Below are positions 7,519-16,098 of a stretch of DNA of 29,795 nucleotides, one piece after another. Numbering within the stretch: the first letter of the stretch is position 1; the number at the start of each line of letters is the position of its first letter. The notes beneath the pieces are model-generated. The model was not told where the DNA came from, did no database searches, and worked only from the letters and a program-made list of their open reading frames with translations. The DNA is from J089 sp964549745. GTDB lineage: Bacteria > Fidelibacterota > Marinisomatia > Marinisomatales > J089. The translations under genes and the position numbers were made by a program. The stretch is taken from NCBI GenBank assembly GCA_964549745.1, contig CAZJWP010000013.1:1-29795 (forward strand), in the 5' to 3' direction.

Positions 7519-9531
7519 TTATATCATGGGGGCGATGACCAAAGACACCACCGACATTAATTTAATGAGAATATTCAAAGACGGGCCGGCTGTGTCCTTA
7601 AACGGATCCCCCACAGTATCGCCGACCACAGCGGCCTTGTGAGCATCGCTTCCCTTGCCTCCGAATTCTCCGGTTTCAATGTATTTTTTGGCATTATCCC
7701 AGGCGCCGCCGGCATTGGCCATAAAGATGGCAAGCAGTACACCTGAAACCAAAACTCCGGCCAGAACACCACCCAGCATTTCGGCATCATGTAAAATCAG
7801 ACCAAAAAAGACCGGTGTCAAAACCGCTAAAAGTCCCGGAGCAACCATTCGTTTAATGGCAGCAGCGGTGGAAATGTCCACACATCTTGCATAATCGGCA
7901 CGGGCTTTTCCTTCCAGCAGGCCGGGGATCTCCCGGAATTGGCGCCGCACTTCTTCGATCATTTCAAAAGCAGCTTCTCCAACCGCCTTCATGGCAAAGG
8001 ACGAAAAGAGGAAAGGCAGGAGGCCGCCAATCAACAGACCGGCCATGACTTTGGGATTAACAATATCAATACTGTGAAGACCCACTGTTGTCCGGAAAGC
8101 GCTAAACAGAGCCAGTGCCGTTAAAGCGGCGGAGCCGATGGCAAAACCTTTACCGATAGCAGCGGTGGTATTCCCAACGGCGTCCAATTTATCGGTGCGT
8201 TCCCGTACTTCCTCCGGCAGACCGGCCATTTCGGCGCAGCCGCCGGCATTGTCAGCAATGGGACCATAAGCATCGACGGCCAGTTGAATTCCTGTTGTGG
8301 CCAACATGCCAAGAGCGGCGATGGCAATTCCATATAAACCGGCGGCATTGAAGGAAAGAATGATCGCAATCGCGATGGTCAACACCGGCAAGGCCGTAGA
8401 ATACATCCCGTTAGCCAGACCACTGATAATATTGGTCGCAGCGCCGGTTTGACTTGCATTGGCAATTTGAATCGTGGGTTTTTTACCCAGGGCCGTATAG
8501 TGTTCGGTTAGTAAACCGACAATAATGCCGGCAGCCAGTCCAACAACGGTGGCGTTGAAAATCTTAATGGTAGACAAAACTCCGGGAACGGCAAATTGGT
8601 CGATAACAAACCAGGATATAACGACCATGATGACACCGGCGCCAAAGATACCTGTATTGAGGGCTGTCTGCGGATTCCCGCCTTCCTTGGTCCGAACAAA
8701 AAATGTTCCTGCGATTGATACGATAATTCCAACTGCGGCCAAAGCCAGCGGCAGCACCACATAATTGTAACCCAGGCTGCTGGCGCCAAGGACCATAGCG
8801 CCGATAATAGAACCCACATAAGATTCGAACAGATCGGCGCCCATTCCGGCCACATCGCCTACATTGTCACCTACGTTGTCAGCAATCGTAGCAGGATTCC
8901 GCGGGTCGTCTTCCGGAATTCCGGCTTCCAATTTTCCTACCAGGTCGGCGCCTACATCGGCGGCTTTGGTGTAAATCCCGCCGCCCACACGGGCAAACAA
9001 AGCAATGGACGATGCGCCCATGGCAAATCCGGACAGGATTTCCATCACATGGGGTAAATTGGCATTGGCTTCATTTCCGCCATAGAGCCAGAATAATATG
9101 GACAGGCCCAAGACACCCAGGCCAACTACGGTCATTCCCATCACCGAACCACCATTAAAGGCAACCTTCAGAGCCGGGTTCAACCCTTGCTGTGCGGCTT
9201 GTGTGGTGCGATTGTTTGATGCTGTGGCCACGCGCATCCCAATATAGCCGGCTAAACCGGAGCAGATGGCGCCAACCACAAAACTAACGGCAACAAGACC
9301 ATTGCCGCTGGAAGCACGTCCGGCATAAAGAGCGATCGCTACGGCGACGACAAATATCCCCAGCACCTTGTATTCCCGGGCCAGGAAAGCCATGGCGCCT
9401 TCACGGACGGCTGTCCCAATTTCCTGTAACCGTTCGTTTCCCGGATCTTGTTTATTGATCCAGGTGCTTTTCCAATATGAATAGACCAATGCCAATACCG
9501 CGGCAATGGGTATTAAATAATAATAGGTCAT
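7519..9531 (-). CDS. hppA: Membrane-bound ion-pumping pyrophosphatase, probably K+-dependent
   Basis: A 670-residue integral membrane protein with about 16 hydrophobic segments. It couples PPi hydrolysis to H+ or Na+ export. The PPi/Mg2+ site is intact: DVGADLVGK at 192-200, DDPRNPATIADNVGDNVGD at 208-226, and near the C-terminus GDTVGDPFKDTAGPS. The gating Glu follows in LFESYVG (Glu236). The sequence GNTTAAIGKGF at 453-463 has Ala and Gly where K+-independent enzymes have Lys and Thr, which marks the K+-dependent class by family knowledge. Whether it moves Na+, H+ or both cannot be settled by eye. The gene overlaps pth by 4 bases (ATGA), implying translational coupling, and precedes rpsF by 14 bases. 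Confidence 0.95.
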   Translation of the reverse strand: MTYYYLIPIAAVLALVYSYWKSTWINKQDPGNERLQEIGTAVREGAMAFLAREYKVLGIFVVAVAIALYAGRASSGNGLVAVSFVVGAICSGLAGYIGMRVATASNNRTTQAAQQGLNPALKVAFNGGSVMGMTVVGLGVLGLSILFWLYGGNEANANLPHVMEILSGFAMGASSIALFARVGGGIYTKAADVGADLVGKLEAGIPEDDPRNPATIADNVGDNVGDVAGMGADLFESYVGSIIGAMVLGASSLGYNYVVLPLALAAVGIIVSIAGTFFVRTKEGGNPQTALNTGIFGAGVIMVVISWFVIDQFAVPGVLSTIKIFNATVVGLAAGIIVGLLTEHYTALGKKPTIQIANASQTGAATNIISGLANGMYSTALPVLTIAIAIILSFNAAGLYGIAIAALGMLATTGIQLAVDAYGPIADNAGGCAEMAGLPEEVRERTDKLDAVGNTTAAIGKGFAIGSAALTALALFSAFRTTVGLHSIDIVNPKVMAGLLIGGLLPFLFSSFAMKAVGEAAFEMIEEVRRQFREIPGLLEGKARADYARCVDISTAAAIKRMVAPGLLAVLTPVFFGLILHDAEMLGGVLAGVLVSGVLLAIFMANAGGAWDNAKKYIETGEFGGKGSDAHKAAVVGDTVGDPFKDTAGPSLNILIKLMSVVSLVIAPMI

Positions 9532-10112
9532 GAATGAGTCTCCATGTTTTCATTAATTTGATTAAAATGGTTCATGGCTTTGTTCAGCCCTTCAAAAAGA
9601 ATGGATTCGGCTGCATCGGCTGCTTTGGATACCATCAATTCCGCTAATTCCCGATCCTGTTTACGAAAAGGTTTCAGGACATACTTTTCGGCCGGGCGTG
9701 TGTTTTCATCGGTGGCAATGCCAACACGTAAACGAGGAAATTGGCTGTCTTTCAATTGGTAGATCACCGATTCCATCCCCCGATGACATCCATCGCCGCC
9801 ATGTGGGCGAATTCGTAGCTTACCCAGCGGTAAGTCCACGTCGTCCACAATGATTAACAGATCCTTCAAATCCACATCCCAGTGATTCACAATGGACTTC
9901 ACTGCCGTACCACTGCCGTTCATTCCTGTTGTTGGTTTGGCCAGCAGCAACTCCCGCTGCGGAAAGTCGGCAATGACGAAATCGCCTTTTCCCGCTTTGA
10001 AGGAACCCTTCCAGCGTTGTGCCAGTTCGTTTACCACCCAATAACCGGCATTGTGTTTGGTTTGGGCATAGTGAGAACCGGGATTTCCAAGGCCAATCAG
10101 CGCTCGCGTCAT
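9528..10112 (-). CDS. pth: Peptidyl-tRNA hydrolase
   Basis: A 194-residue Pth that frees tRNA from peptidyl-tRNA dropped by stalled ribosomes. The N-terminal signature GLGNPGSHYAQTKHNAG contains the catalytic His20. TGMNGSG holds the substrate-binding Asn, and VDDVDLPLGKLRIRP holds the catalytic Asp. In the downstream loop the sequence reads GDGCHRG where E. coli has GGHNG, so the Asn is Arg; similar Arg variants occur in other bacterial Pth proteins as far as I recall. The start overlaps the end of rplY by 4 bases and the stop overlaps hppA by 4 bases, so three successive genes are probably translationally coupled. Confidence 0.96.
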   Translation of the reverse strand: MTRALIGLGNPGSHYAQTKHNAGYWVVNELAQRWKGSFKAGKGDFVIADFPQRELLLAKPTTGMNGSGTAVKSIVNHWDVDLKDLLIIVDDVDLPLGKLRIRPHGGDGCHRGMESVIYQLKDSQFPRLRVGIATDENTRPAEKYVLKPFRKQDRELAELMVSKAADAAESILFEGLNKAMNHFNQINENMETHS

Positions 10113-10759
10113 TCTTCCGATTCGGATTCCTCGGTTGATTCCTCTTCCTCGCCTTCTTCGCCTTCGCCCAGAATGCCTTCTTCACCTTCCTCAGGTTCAG
10201 GCTCAACCGTCGTTTGCGGAATCTTGACACTGACAACCGTGAGTTCCGGATCAGATACCAATTCCACTCCTTCCGGCAGATCAATTTCACCGGCGGTGAG
10301 GGAATCACCAATTTCCAGATCGTTCACATCCACAAGAATGTGTTCGGGGACCGATGTCGGTAAACAGGAAATTTCCAGGTGATTCAGATTTTCAATCAGA
10401 ACGCCACCCAGTTTGACACCTGCTGAGTGTCCCTCCAAGGCGATGTTCACTGAAATAGTCATTTTTTCGCTCCGGCGGACACGCATCAAATCCAGATGAA
10501 TAATCGCATCCGTCACCGGATGGTATTGTACATCCTTTACCATGGCATAATGGTCTTTGCCGTCGATAGTGATTTCAAAAACGTGATTTCCGGATTGGAG
10601 TGCGGCGTACAACTCTTTCTGGTCAACGGACAAATTGTGATTGTCCTGACCATGATAATAGTAGACCACCGGAATGCGGCCTTCGCGGCGCAGTGCCCTG
10701 GCACCTGAAGTGCGGGACGGTTTCCGCTCGGCAACATTCACATGATAATATTCCGCCAT
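10109..10759 (-). CDS. rplY: Large ribosomal subunit protein bL25, long CTC/TL5 form with acidic tail
   Basis: A 216-residue protein of the long general-stress (CTC/TL5) type. The N-terminal 5S-rRNA-binding domain covers about residues 5-92 (RKPSRTSGARALRREGRIPVV, then HPVTDAIIHLDLMRV). A C-terminal beta domain covers about 95-184 (VNIALEGHSAGVKLGGV, DLEIGDSLTAGEI). Residues 185-216 are an acidic tail dominated by Glu. The protein binds 5S rRNA in the central protuberance. It lies 20 bases downstream of prs and overlaps pth by 4 bases. The pairing of rplY with prs and pth is a common bacterial arrangement. Confidence 0.96.
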   Translation of the reverse strand: MAEYYHVNVAERKPSRTSGARALRREGRIPVVYYYHGQDNHNLSVDQKELYAALQSGNHVFEITIDGKDHYAMVKDVQYHPVTDAIIHLDLMRVRRSEKMTISVNIALEGHSAGVKLGGVLIENLNHLEISCLPTSVPEHILVDVNDLEIGDSLTAGEIDLPEGVELVSDPELTVVSVKIPQTTVEPEPEEGEEGILGEGEEGEEEESTEESESEE

Positions 10760-10779
10760 GATCGTTTTATCTCCTTCGA

Positions 10780-11727
10780 TTAAAAGTCGAACAGTGAACT
10801 GACCGATTCACCATTGTGGATCCGTCGAATTGCTTCACCGAATATATTCGCTACGCTGACGAAGCGCATATTCGGCAGGACCTTGTCTCTCGACATCGCA
10901 ATCGTATCGGTCAATATGATTTCGTTAATTTCAGAATTTTTAAGTCTTTCCACAGCCGGGCCGGACAGCAGTCCGTGCGTGGCAACAGCTGTTACACTTT
11001 TGGCCCCTTTGGATAATGCCTTTTCCGCAGCATTGATGGTGGTCCCAGCCGTGTCAATAATGTCATCAATAATGAGGACATGCAGATTTTTCAACCGGCC
11101 GATGACATGAGCCACTTTGGCTTCATTTGGAACATAGCGTCTCTTGTCAATGATTGCAAAATTCATCCCCAGCCTTTTGGCATAGGATTGGCTCATCCGA
11201 ACAGAGCCCATATCCGGCGCAAGAACAACCCATTCCCTTGGATCCCCGGGAAGTTTTTTTAATTCATCCAAAAGAACCATACGACTGTACAGATGATCAA
11301 AAGGAATCGACGCAAATCCCTGAATTTGAGTGGAGTGTAAATCCATGCTGATAATTCGGTCGGCACCGGTGGCCGTGATCAAATCCACCATCACCCGCGA
11401 AGATATTGGCACGCGGGGTGTATCCTTGCGGTCCTGGCGTCCGTAACCAAAGTAAGGAATCACAGCGGTGACATTGGCCGCGGATGCCCGTTTGGCTGCA
11501 TCGATCATCAGAATCAATTCCATGATATTGTCCGTCGGTTGATTGGTAGGCTGGATGATGAATACACCCTTTCCACGGATGTTTTCTTCATATTTCACCC
11601 ACAACTCGCCGTCGGCAAAGGTCTTGATCAACACTTCGCCAAGCGGAATATCAAGGTATTCGGCAATTTTTTGAGCCAGAACAGGATTACTCCTGCCTGT
11701 AAATATTTTTAACGCTTCATTACTCAT
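10780..11727 (-). CDS. prs: Ribose-phosphate pyrophosphokinase (PRPP synthetase)
   Basis: A class I PRPP synthetase of 315 residues, the typical length. It transfers pyrophosphate from ATP to ribose 5-phosphate, making PRPP for nucleotides, histidine, tryptophan and NAD. Visible landmarks are ADGELWVKYEENIRG near the N-terminus, PYFGYGRQDRKD (91-102) in the ATP-binding flexible loop, MDLHSTQIQGFF-like substrate residues (128-137), and the PRPP/ribose-phosphate loop IIDDIIDTAGT at 219-229. It starts 34 bases after tRNA-Gln on the same strand, with an AGGTGAT ribosome-binding site. Confidence 0.97.
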   Translation of the reverse strand: MSNEALKIFTGRSNPVLAQKIAEYLDIPLGEVLIKTFADGELWVKYEENIRGKGVFIIQPTNQPTDNIMELILMIDAAKRASAANVTAVIPYFGYGRQDRKDTPRVPISSRVMVDLITATGADRIISMDLHSTQIQGFASIPFDHLYSRMVLLDELKKLPGDPREWVVLAPDMGSVRMSQSYAKRLGMNFAIIDKRRYVPNEAKVAHVIGRLKNLHVLIIDDIIDTAGTTINAAEKALSKGAKSVTAVATHGLLSGPAVERLKNSEINEIILTDTIAMSRDKVLPNMRFVSVANIFGEAIRRIHNGESVSSLFDF

Positions 11728-11761
11728 GGGATGATCACCTGGTTTGTATTCAGGTTGAATG

Positions 11762-11832
11762 CTGGGGAGCAGGGAATCGAACCCCGACTGACAGGACCAA
11801 AACCTGTTGTCCTACCGTTAGACGACTCCCCA
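11762..11832 (-). tRNA. tRNA-Gln (anticodon TTG)
   Basis: A 71-base cloverleaf on the minus strand. The acceptor arm TGGGGAG pairs with CTCCCCA and is followed by discriminator G, as in bacterial tRNA-Gln. The D arm spans GTCTAACGGTAGGAC. The anticodon arm ACAGG-TTTTGGT-CCTGT carries anticodon TTG. The variable loop is four bases, and the T arm is CGGGG-TTCGATT-CCCTG with one G-U pair. The CCA end is not encoded, since CAT follows the discriminator, so it must be added after transcription. The gene sits between ispE (17 bases away) and prs (34 bases), inside the co-directional block. Confidence 0.96.
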
Positions 11833-11849
11833 AATGGATGATTGGTAAA

Positions 11850-12707
11850 TTAACTGGCGGGGAAAGAAGAGGCGGGCTGCGTTAGAATTGTTCGACCGAA
11901 AGGCTTTAAAGCCGACTCTGCCCGTTTGGCTTGGGCTTCTTCGTCGAAAATTCCGTACACAGTCGAGCCGCTACCCGACAGACTGGCAAACACCGCATCT
12001 TGATCAAGAAGCTTCTGTTTGATGGTTCCAATCTCCGGATGTGCTGGAATCACTATCCGTTCAAAATCATTCTCAAAGATCGAAAAAGAGAAATTCTCTT
12101 TCTTAAAAACGCGCGCGAAGTTAGGTTCATGCCGCGGTTCATTCAAATCATTTTTCAGTGTTTCGTATGCCCAAACGGTTGAAATGGAAAATGGCGGAAC
12201 AACCAGTAATATTTGACCGGGAACCATGCCCTTGATGGGCGTGAGTTTATCTCCTATGCCTTCACCCAATTGTAATCCGCCGCGGATAAAAAAAGGAACA
12301 TCAGCGCCAAGCTTTGTTCCGATCTTCTCTAAATCTCTTTGAGAAAGGCTGAGACTGTAAAGTGTGTTCAATCCTTTTAAAACCGTTGCAGCATTGGATG
12401 AACCGCCGCCAAGACCGGCTCCAACGGGAATCCGTTTTTCCAAATGAATCTTCACTCCGCCAATTTCGGGATGACTTTTTTTCAAGGTTGACCACGCACA
12501 AAATGCGAGGTTCGATTCATCTAACGGAATTCCGTCAAAATCGGAGGTGATTTCACATCCGCTTTGAATTGGGGAAAGCGTTATTGTGTCGTGAAATGTT
12601 AGTTCCTGAAACAAAGTGTGGAGATTGTGATAACCATCAGCTCTTTGCGACAGGACGGCAAGCCCCAGATTAATCTTAGCCGGTGAGGGAAGGACTGTTT
12701 TGTCCAT
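11850..12707 (-). CDS. ispE: 4-diphosphocytidyl-2-C-methyl-D-erythritol kinase
   Basis: A 285-residue GHMP-family kinase that phosphorylates CDP-ME at the 2-OH in the MEP route to isopentenyl diphosphate. The N-terminus PSPAKINLGLAVLSQRADGYHNL contains the substrate-binding Lys11. The glycine-rich ATP loop is PVGAGLGGGSSNAA at 94-107, and the catalytic Asp lies in LGADVPFF (Asp136). GSGSTVYGIF near the C-terminus is the third GHMP motif. It follows ispF by eight bases, giving ispD-ispF-ispE as consecutive genes for three successive or near-successive pathway steps. Confidence 0.97.
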   Translation of the reverse strand: MDKTVLPSPAKINLGLAVLSQRADGYHNLHTLFQELTFHDTITLSPIQSGCEITSDFDGIPLDESNLAFCAWSTLKKSHPEIGGVKIHLEKRIPVGAGLGGGSSNAATVLKGLNTLYSLSLSQRDLEKIGTKLGADVPFFIRGGLQLGEGIGDKLTPIKGMVPGQILLVVPPFSISTVWAYETLKNDLNEPRHEPNFARVFKKENFSFSIFENDFERIVIPAHPEIGTIKQKLLDQDAVFASLSGSGSTVYGIFDEEAQAKRAESALKPFGRTILTQPASSFPAS

Positions 12708-12715
12708 CGAGGCGC

Positions 12716-13192
12716 TTAGTGGGAAAGGGTGGCGATTGCCTGAACCGCCCAGCCGTCACCTTTTCCAATAAATCCCAGGTGATCGGTGGTGGTCGCTTTT
12801 ACGGAAACCGATGATAAATCCACTTTGATCAGTTCAGCCAAATTTTTACGGATTTCGGGAAAATAACCGACCAGTTTTGGCTCTTGAAGGATAATCGCGG
12901 CATCTACATGTTCAATCCGAAATCCGGCGTTTTTAACCCGCTTTACAGCATCGGATAGAAATACGGAACTGGCTTGGTCTTTCCATTGAGGATCATCGCT
13001 TGAAAAAAACTGACCAATATCGCCCAGGGCCGCTGCCCCTAAAAGCGCATCCACAATGGCGTGGATCAACGCGTCTCCATCGGAATGTCCCACGGATCCC
13101 CTGGTAAACGGAATGTCCACACCTCCGATCACCAGTTTGTTGCCGGATTTTAAGGCATGAACATCATAGCCAAGACCGGTTTTAACGGACAT
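12716..13192 (-). CDS. ispF: 2-C-methyl-D-erythritol 2,4-cyclodiphosphate synthase
   Basis: A 158-residue IspF, the normal length, which converts CDP-ME 2-phosphate to the cyclic diphosphate with release of CMP. The metal ligands are visible: Asp10 and His12 in GYDVH, and His44 in HAIVDALLGAAALGDIG. GHSDGDAL (35-42) is the substrate loop and KATTTDHLGFIGKGDG near the C-terminus is the CMP-binding and flexible region. Its start lies inside the 3' end of ispD (11-base overlap). Some bacteria carry an ispDF fusion; here the two are separate. Confidence 0.97.
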   Translation of the reverse strand: MSVKTGLGYDVHALKSGNKLVIGGVDIPFTRGSVGHSDGDALIHAIVDALLGAAALGDIGQFFSSDDPQWKDQASSVFLSDAVKRVKNAGFRIEHVDAAIILQEPKLVGYFPEIRKNLAELIKVDLSSVSVKATTTDHLGFIGKGDGWAVQAIATLSH

Positions 13193-13889
13193 TGGATTTT
13201 TCCTCTAAATGGACCCATGCCTCTGCCAATTTCCAATCTTCAGGAGTGGTGATTTTCAAATTCCGGAGTGAACCTTCTACAACAGCGATCCGGTAGCCTT
13301 TACTTTCCAGGAGCGCGGCTTCATCCGTCACCGCAGTTTCCGTATTCACTAACGCATTTTCTAATATCTGACGATGATAGGTCTGCGGCGTCTGCGCCAG
13401 CCAGATTGTATCACGATCCAGCGTTCTTTGAATATGATGCCCGCCGGTTTCCACTTCCTTGACCGTGTCCCGGGCTGGTAGCGCTGCAATCGCACCATCA
13501 TGAAAAACGCAACTATTGATTGTTTCGGTGATCATTTCTCTGGTAAGGAAAGGCCGGGCGGCATCGTGAATACAAACCAGTTCCGGGGAATGTTTTAGGG
13601 CATGAATACCGGCCAGAACCGAATCCTGCCGCCGTTCGCCGCCGGCGACAACCGTCATTGCTTTATGGTCGAAGGTAAGATCTAAATATTCGGTAATTTG
13701 ATCAACCATATCTTCCGGTACAACCACAACAATTTCATCCAGGGAAGGATGAATAGCCAGTGTTTCCAGGCTGTGCATGTAAAGGGGAACGCCGCCAAGA
13801 AACCGAAATTGCTTTCGTTCGCCGAAACGCTGACCGCTTCCTCCGGCCACCAAAATTCCTGCCGTTTTCATCAGATCAGGTTTCGGCAT
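13182..13889 (-). CDS. ispD: 2-C-methyl-D-erythritol 4-phosphate cytidylyltransferase
   Basis: IspD joins MEP and CTP to give CDP-ME and PPi. From the chosen ATG the protein is 235 residues, the usual size. The nucleotide-binding signature LVAGGSGQRFGERKQF lies near the N-terminus; IHDAARPFLT and the later TLDRDTIWLAQTPQTY segment contribute conserved residues. The frame is open 20 codons further upstream, but those codons overlap the end of queA and do not look like IspD. The ATG at 13889 has a strong AAGGGGA ribosome-binding site just before it, so that start was chosen. Confidence 0.95.
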   Translation of the reverse strand: MPKPDLMKTAGILVAGGSGQRFGERKQFRFLGGVPLYMHSLETLAIHPSLDEIVVVVPEDMVDQITEYLDLTFDHKAMTVVAGGERRQDSVLAGIHALKHSPELVCIHDAARPFLTREMITETINSCVFHDGAIAALPARDTVKEVETGGHHIQRTLDRDTIWLAQTPQTYHRQILENALVNTETAVTDEAALLESKGYRIAVVEGSLRNLKITTPEDWKLAEAWVHLEEKSNVR

Positions 13890-13902
13890 AGTGTCCCCTT
13901 TT

Positions 13903-14955
13903 TTAGACAATGAGCATGGCATCCCCATAACTGAGGAACCGATAATCATGTTTCTTCGCTTCGCGATAAGCCTTCATGACAAAATCCCGATCCGTAAAAG
14001 CGGAAACCATCATCATTAATGTGGATTTGGGTTGATGGAAGTTGGTAACCATCCCGTCGATCATTTTGAAGTCGTAGGGCGGGTAGATAAATTTATCGGT
14101 CCAGCCCCGTTTGGGTGATACCTGAAAGCCGGAAACAACCACCGTTTCCAACGTCCTGACGGTAGACGTACCTACGGCAAATACCTTCCGGCGCTTCTTC
14201 TTGGTCTCGTTGATTGCCATGGCCGTTCTGGGGCTGACTTCAAAATATTCCGAGTCCATTTGGTGCCTGTTTAAATCCTCTACCTGCACGGGCCGGAATG
14301 TCCCAAGACCAATGTGAAGAGTGACACTTTCGACCTTAACACCCTTGTTCTTCAATTTTTTGATCAAACCTTCCGTAAAGTGTAAACCGGCTGTGGGCGC
14401 TGCCACCGCGCCGCGATTTTCGGCAAAAACGGTTTGATACCGGATCTTGTCCTTCTGCTCGGCCGGACGCTTGATATAGGGTGGTAACGGCGACGTCCCA
14501 ATTCGGTCAATCACATCATAAATGTGCTCACCTTCGTATTCGAAGCGAACCACACGGCCGCCGGAAACGGTGTTGTCGATGACATCGCAGAAAACCTTCG
14601 GAGTGAACATGAGTTTGTTTCCGATCCGTACTTTCCGGGCCGGGCGAACCATGACTTCCCAAAGATCATTTTCCAACTCGCGAAGCAGAAACACTTCCAC
14701 CGTGGCATCGGTCTTATCCTTACTGGCAAACAGCCGCGCCGGAAACACCTTGGTGTTGTTTAGAATGACCAGGTCGCCTTTACGCAGGTAATCCGGGAGA
14801 TTGATAAATTTCCTGTGTTCGATCTCTTTGGTGTCTCGGTGCAAAACCATGAGCTTGGAATAATCCCGGCGTTGTGCGGGATATTGAGCAATATATTTTT
14901 CGGGAAGCGGGTATTCGAAATCCGCCAGTTTATACTTGGGTTTCTTATTGATCAT
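13903..14955 (-). CDS. queA: S-adenosylmethionine:tRNA ribosyltransferase-isomerase
   Basis: A 350-residue QueA, the usual length. It transfers the ribosyl part of SAM to preQ1 in position 34 of GUN-anticodon tRNAs, producing epoxyqueuosine. Family landmarks are FEYPLPEKYIAQYPAQRRDYSKLMVL at the N-terminus, GDLVILNNTKVFPARL, GAVAAPTAGLHFTEGL, HIGLGTFRPV, and NFHQPKSTLMMMVSAF near the end. The start overlaps the 3' end of ruvB by 11 bases, so the two are probably co-translated. The ruvB-queA pairing is common in bacteria. Other queuosine genes (tgt, queG) are not in the window. Confidence 0.97.
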   Translation of the reverse strand: MINKKPKYKLADFEYPLPEKYIAQYPAQRRDYSKLMVLHRDTKEIEHRKFINLPDYLRKGDLVILNNTKVFPARLFASKDKTDATVEVFLLRELENDLWEVMVRPARKVRIGNKLMFTPKVFCDVIDNTVSGGRVVRFEYEGEHIYDVIDRIGTSPLPPYIKRPAEQKDKIRYQTVFAENRGAVAAPTAGLHFTEGLIKKLKNKGVKVESVTLHIGLGTFRPVQVEDLNRHQMDSEYFEVSPRTAMAINETKKKRRKVFAVGTSTVRTLETVVVSGFQVSPKRGWTDKFIYPPYDFKMIDGMVTNFHQPKSTLMMMVSAFTDRDFVMKAYREAKKHDYRFLSYGDAMLIV

Positions 14956-15973
14956 TAAATAGTCCTTGTTGCGTTTGTGTTATGTTCCTGCCTAGGAGTT
15001 TGAAAGCCTTTTCCAGAGCAATTCTTCCTCGTGAAGTCCGTTGTACGTACCCTTCTTTAATCAGATAAGGTTCGTACACATCTTCAATGGTTGCGGCGTC
15101 TTCGCCGACGGCGACGGCCAATGAACTGAGCCCGACCGGCCCCCCGTTAAATTTATCAATCAATGTGGCCAGAATAGTGCGGTCCATGTCATCCAATCCC
15201 TGCTCGTCGATTCCCATGGTATTCAGGGCAGAGCGGGCAACGTCCAGTGTTATCTTCCCGTCCGCCTTTACCTGGGCGTAATCGCGGCTGCGCCGCAAAA
15301 TACGGTTGCAGATTCGGGGTGTTCCCCGTGATCGCCGGGCAATTTCCATGGCCGCTTTGTCGCCAATCTCTACTTCAAGAATGTTGGCCGACCGATTGAG
15401 AATATGAAATAAATCCTGCGGATCGTAATAATCCACGCGAAGAATCACGCCAAAGCGATCCCGTAACGGCGAGGTGAGATTCCCAAGCCGGGTAGTGGCG
15501 CCAATCAGCGTGAAGGGCTTCATGGTGAGTTGCACACTGCGGGCGCTGGGTCCCTTATCGATCATGATGTCAATCCGGTAATCCTCCATGGCGGAGTACA
15601 AATATTCTTCCACCACACTGTTGAGCCGGTGGATTTCATCGATGAAAAATACGTCGCGGTTATTCAGGTTTGTGAGAATACCTGCCAAATCACCGGCGCG
15701 ATCCAACACCGGTCCCGATGACGGTTTGATATTCACCTGCAATTCGCGGGAGATAATATGAGCCAGGGTCGTTTTCCCCAATCCCGGTGGGCCGAACAAC
15801 AAAACATGATCCAACGCTTCACCGCGATTATTTGCGGCTTCGATGTAAAGTTTCAGGCTGTTTACCAGATCGGTTTGACCAATAAAATCATCGAAAAGCG
15901 ACGGGCGAAGAGATTTTTCAACGACAAGATCGTCTTCTTGCGGTGACGGATCGGTAATATGAATATCGGCCAT
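14945..15973 (-). CDS. ruvB: Holliday junction branch migration ATPase RuvB
   Basis: A 342-residue AAA+ ATPase that drives branch migration with RuvA. The presensor region (VEKSLRPSLFDDFIGQ) precedes Walker A GPPGLGKTT at 61-69, Walker B FFIDEIH at 109-115, sensor 1 LIGATTRLG, and the arginine finger in LTSPLRDRFG (Arg171). The C-terminal winged helix includes EPYLIKEGYVQRTSRGRIA. ruvA and ruvC are not adjacent. It heads a tight run into queA and ispD. Two TGTACAA copies lie upstream (see repeat entry). Confidence 0.97.
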   Translation of the reverse strand: MADIHITDPSPQEDDLVVEKSLRPSLFDDFIGQTDLVNSLKLYIEAANNRGEALDHVLLFGPPGLGKTTLAHIISRELQVNIKPSSGPVLDRAGDLAGILTNLNNRDVFFIDEIHRLNSVVEEYLYSAMEDYRIDIMIDKGPSARSVQLTMKPFTLIGATTRLGNLTSPLRDRFGVILRVDYYDPQDLFHILNRSANILEVEIGDKAAMEIARRSRGTPRICNRILRRSRDYAQVKADGKITLDVARSALNTMGIDEQGLDDMDRTILATLIDKFNGGPVGLSSLAVAVGEDAATIEDVYEPYLIKEGYVQRTSRGRIALEKAFKLLGRNITQTQQGLFNDQ

Positions 15974-16018
15974 ATTAGGTTGGATTCGGAGAATTTAACA
16001 TGAAAAACAAGCAATAAA

Positions 16019-16046
16019 TGTACAAAATGGAATCAGGGGTGTACAA
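16019..16046. repeat. Direct repeat TGTACAA spaced 21 bases, upstream of ruvB
   Basis: TGTACAA occurs at 16019-16025 and again at 16040-16046, exactly 21 bases apart (two helical turns), 46-73 bases upstream of the ruvB start. Each contains the palindrome TGTACA. The distal copy lies inside a small imperfect hairpin CAGGG-N8-CCCTG (16034-16051). This geometry could suit a repressor site for ruvB, but no regulator is known and the repeat is short. Confidence 0.25.
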
Positions 16047-16098
16047 CCCTGCACCCTTTGGCGCTATTTCATATGTCAATCGCTGCTTCAGCAGAAAA

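Noticed and set aside
11762..11832. tRNA-Gln as a mobile-element attachment site
   Set aside because: No integrase gene or duplicated tRNA end is seen nearby, and the flanking genes are normal housekeeping genes.
16034..16051. Hairpin CAGGG-N8-CCCTG as a terminator after the transketolase-family gene
   Set aside because: The stem is only five pairs with an 8-base loop and no U run follows in the minus direction.
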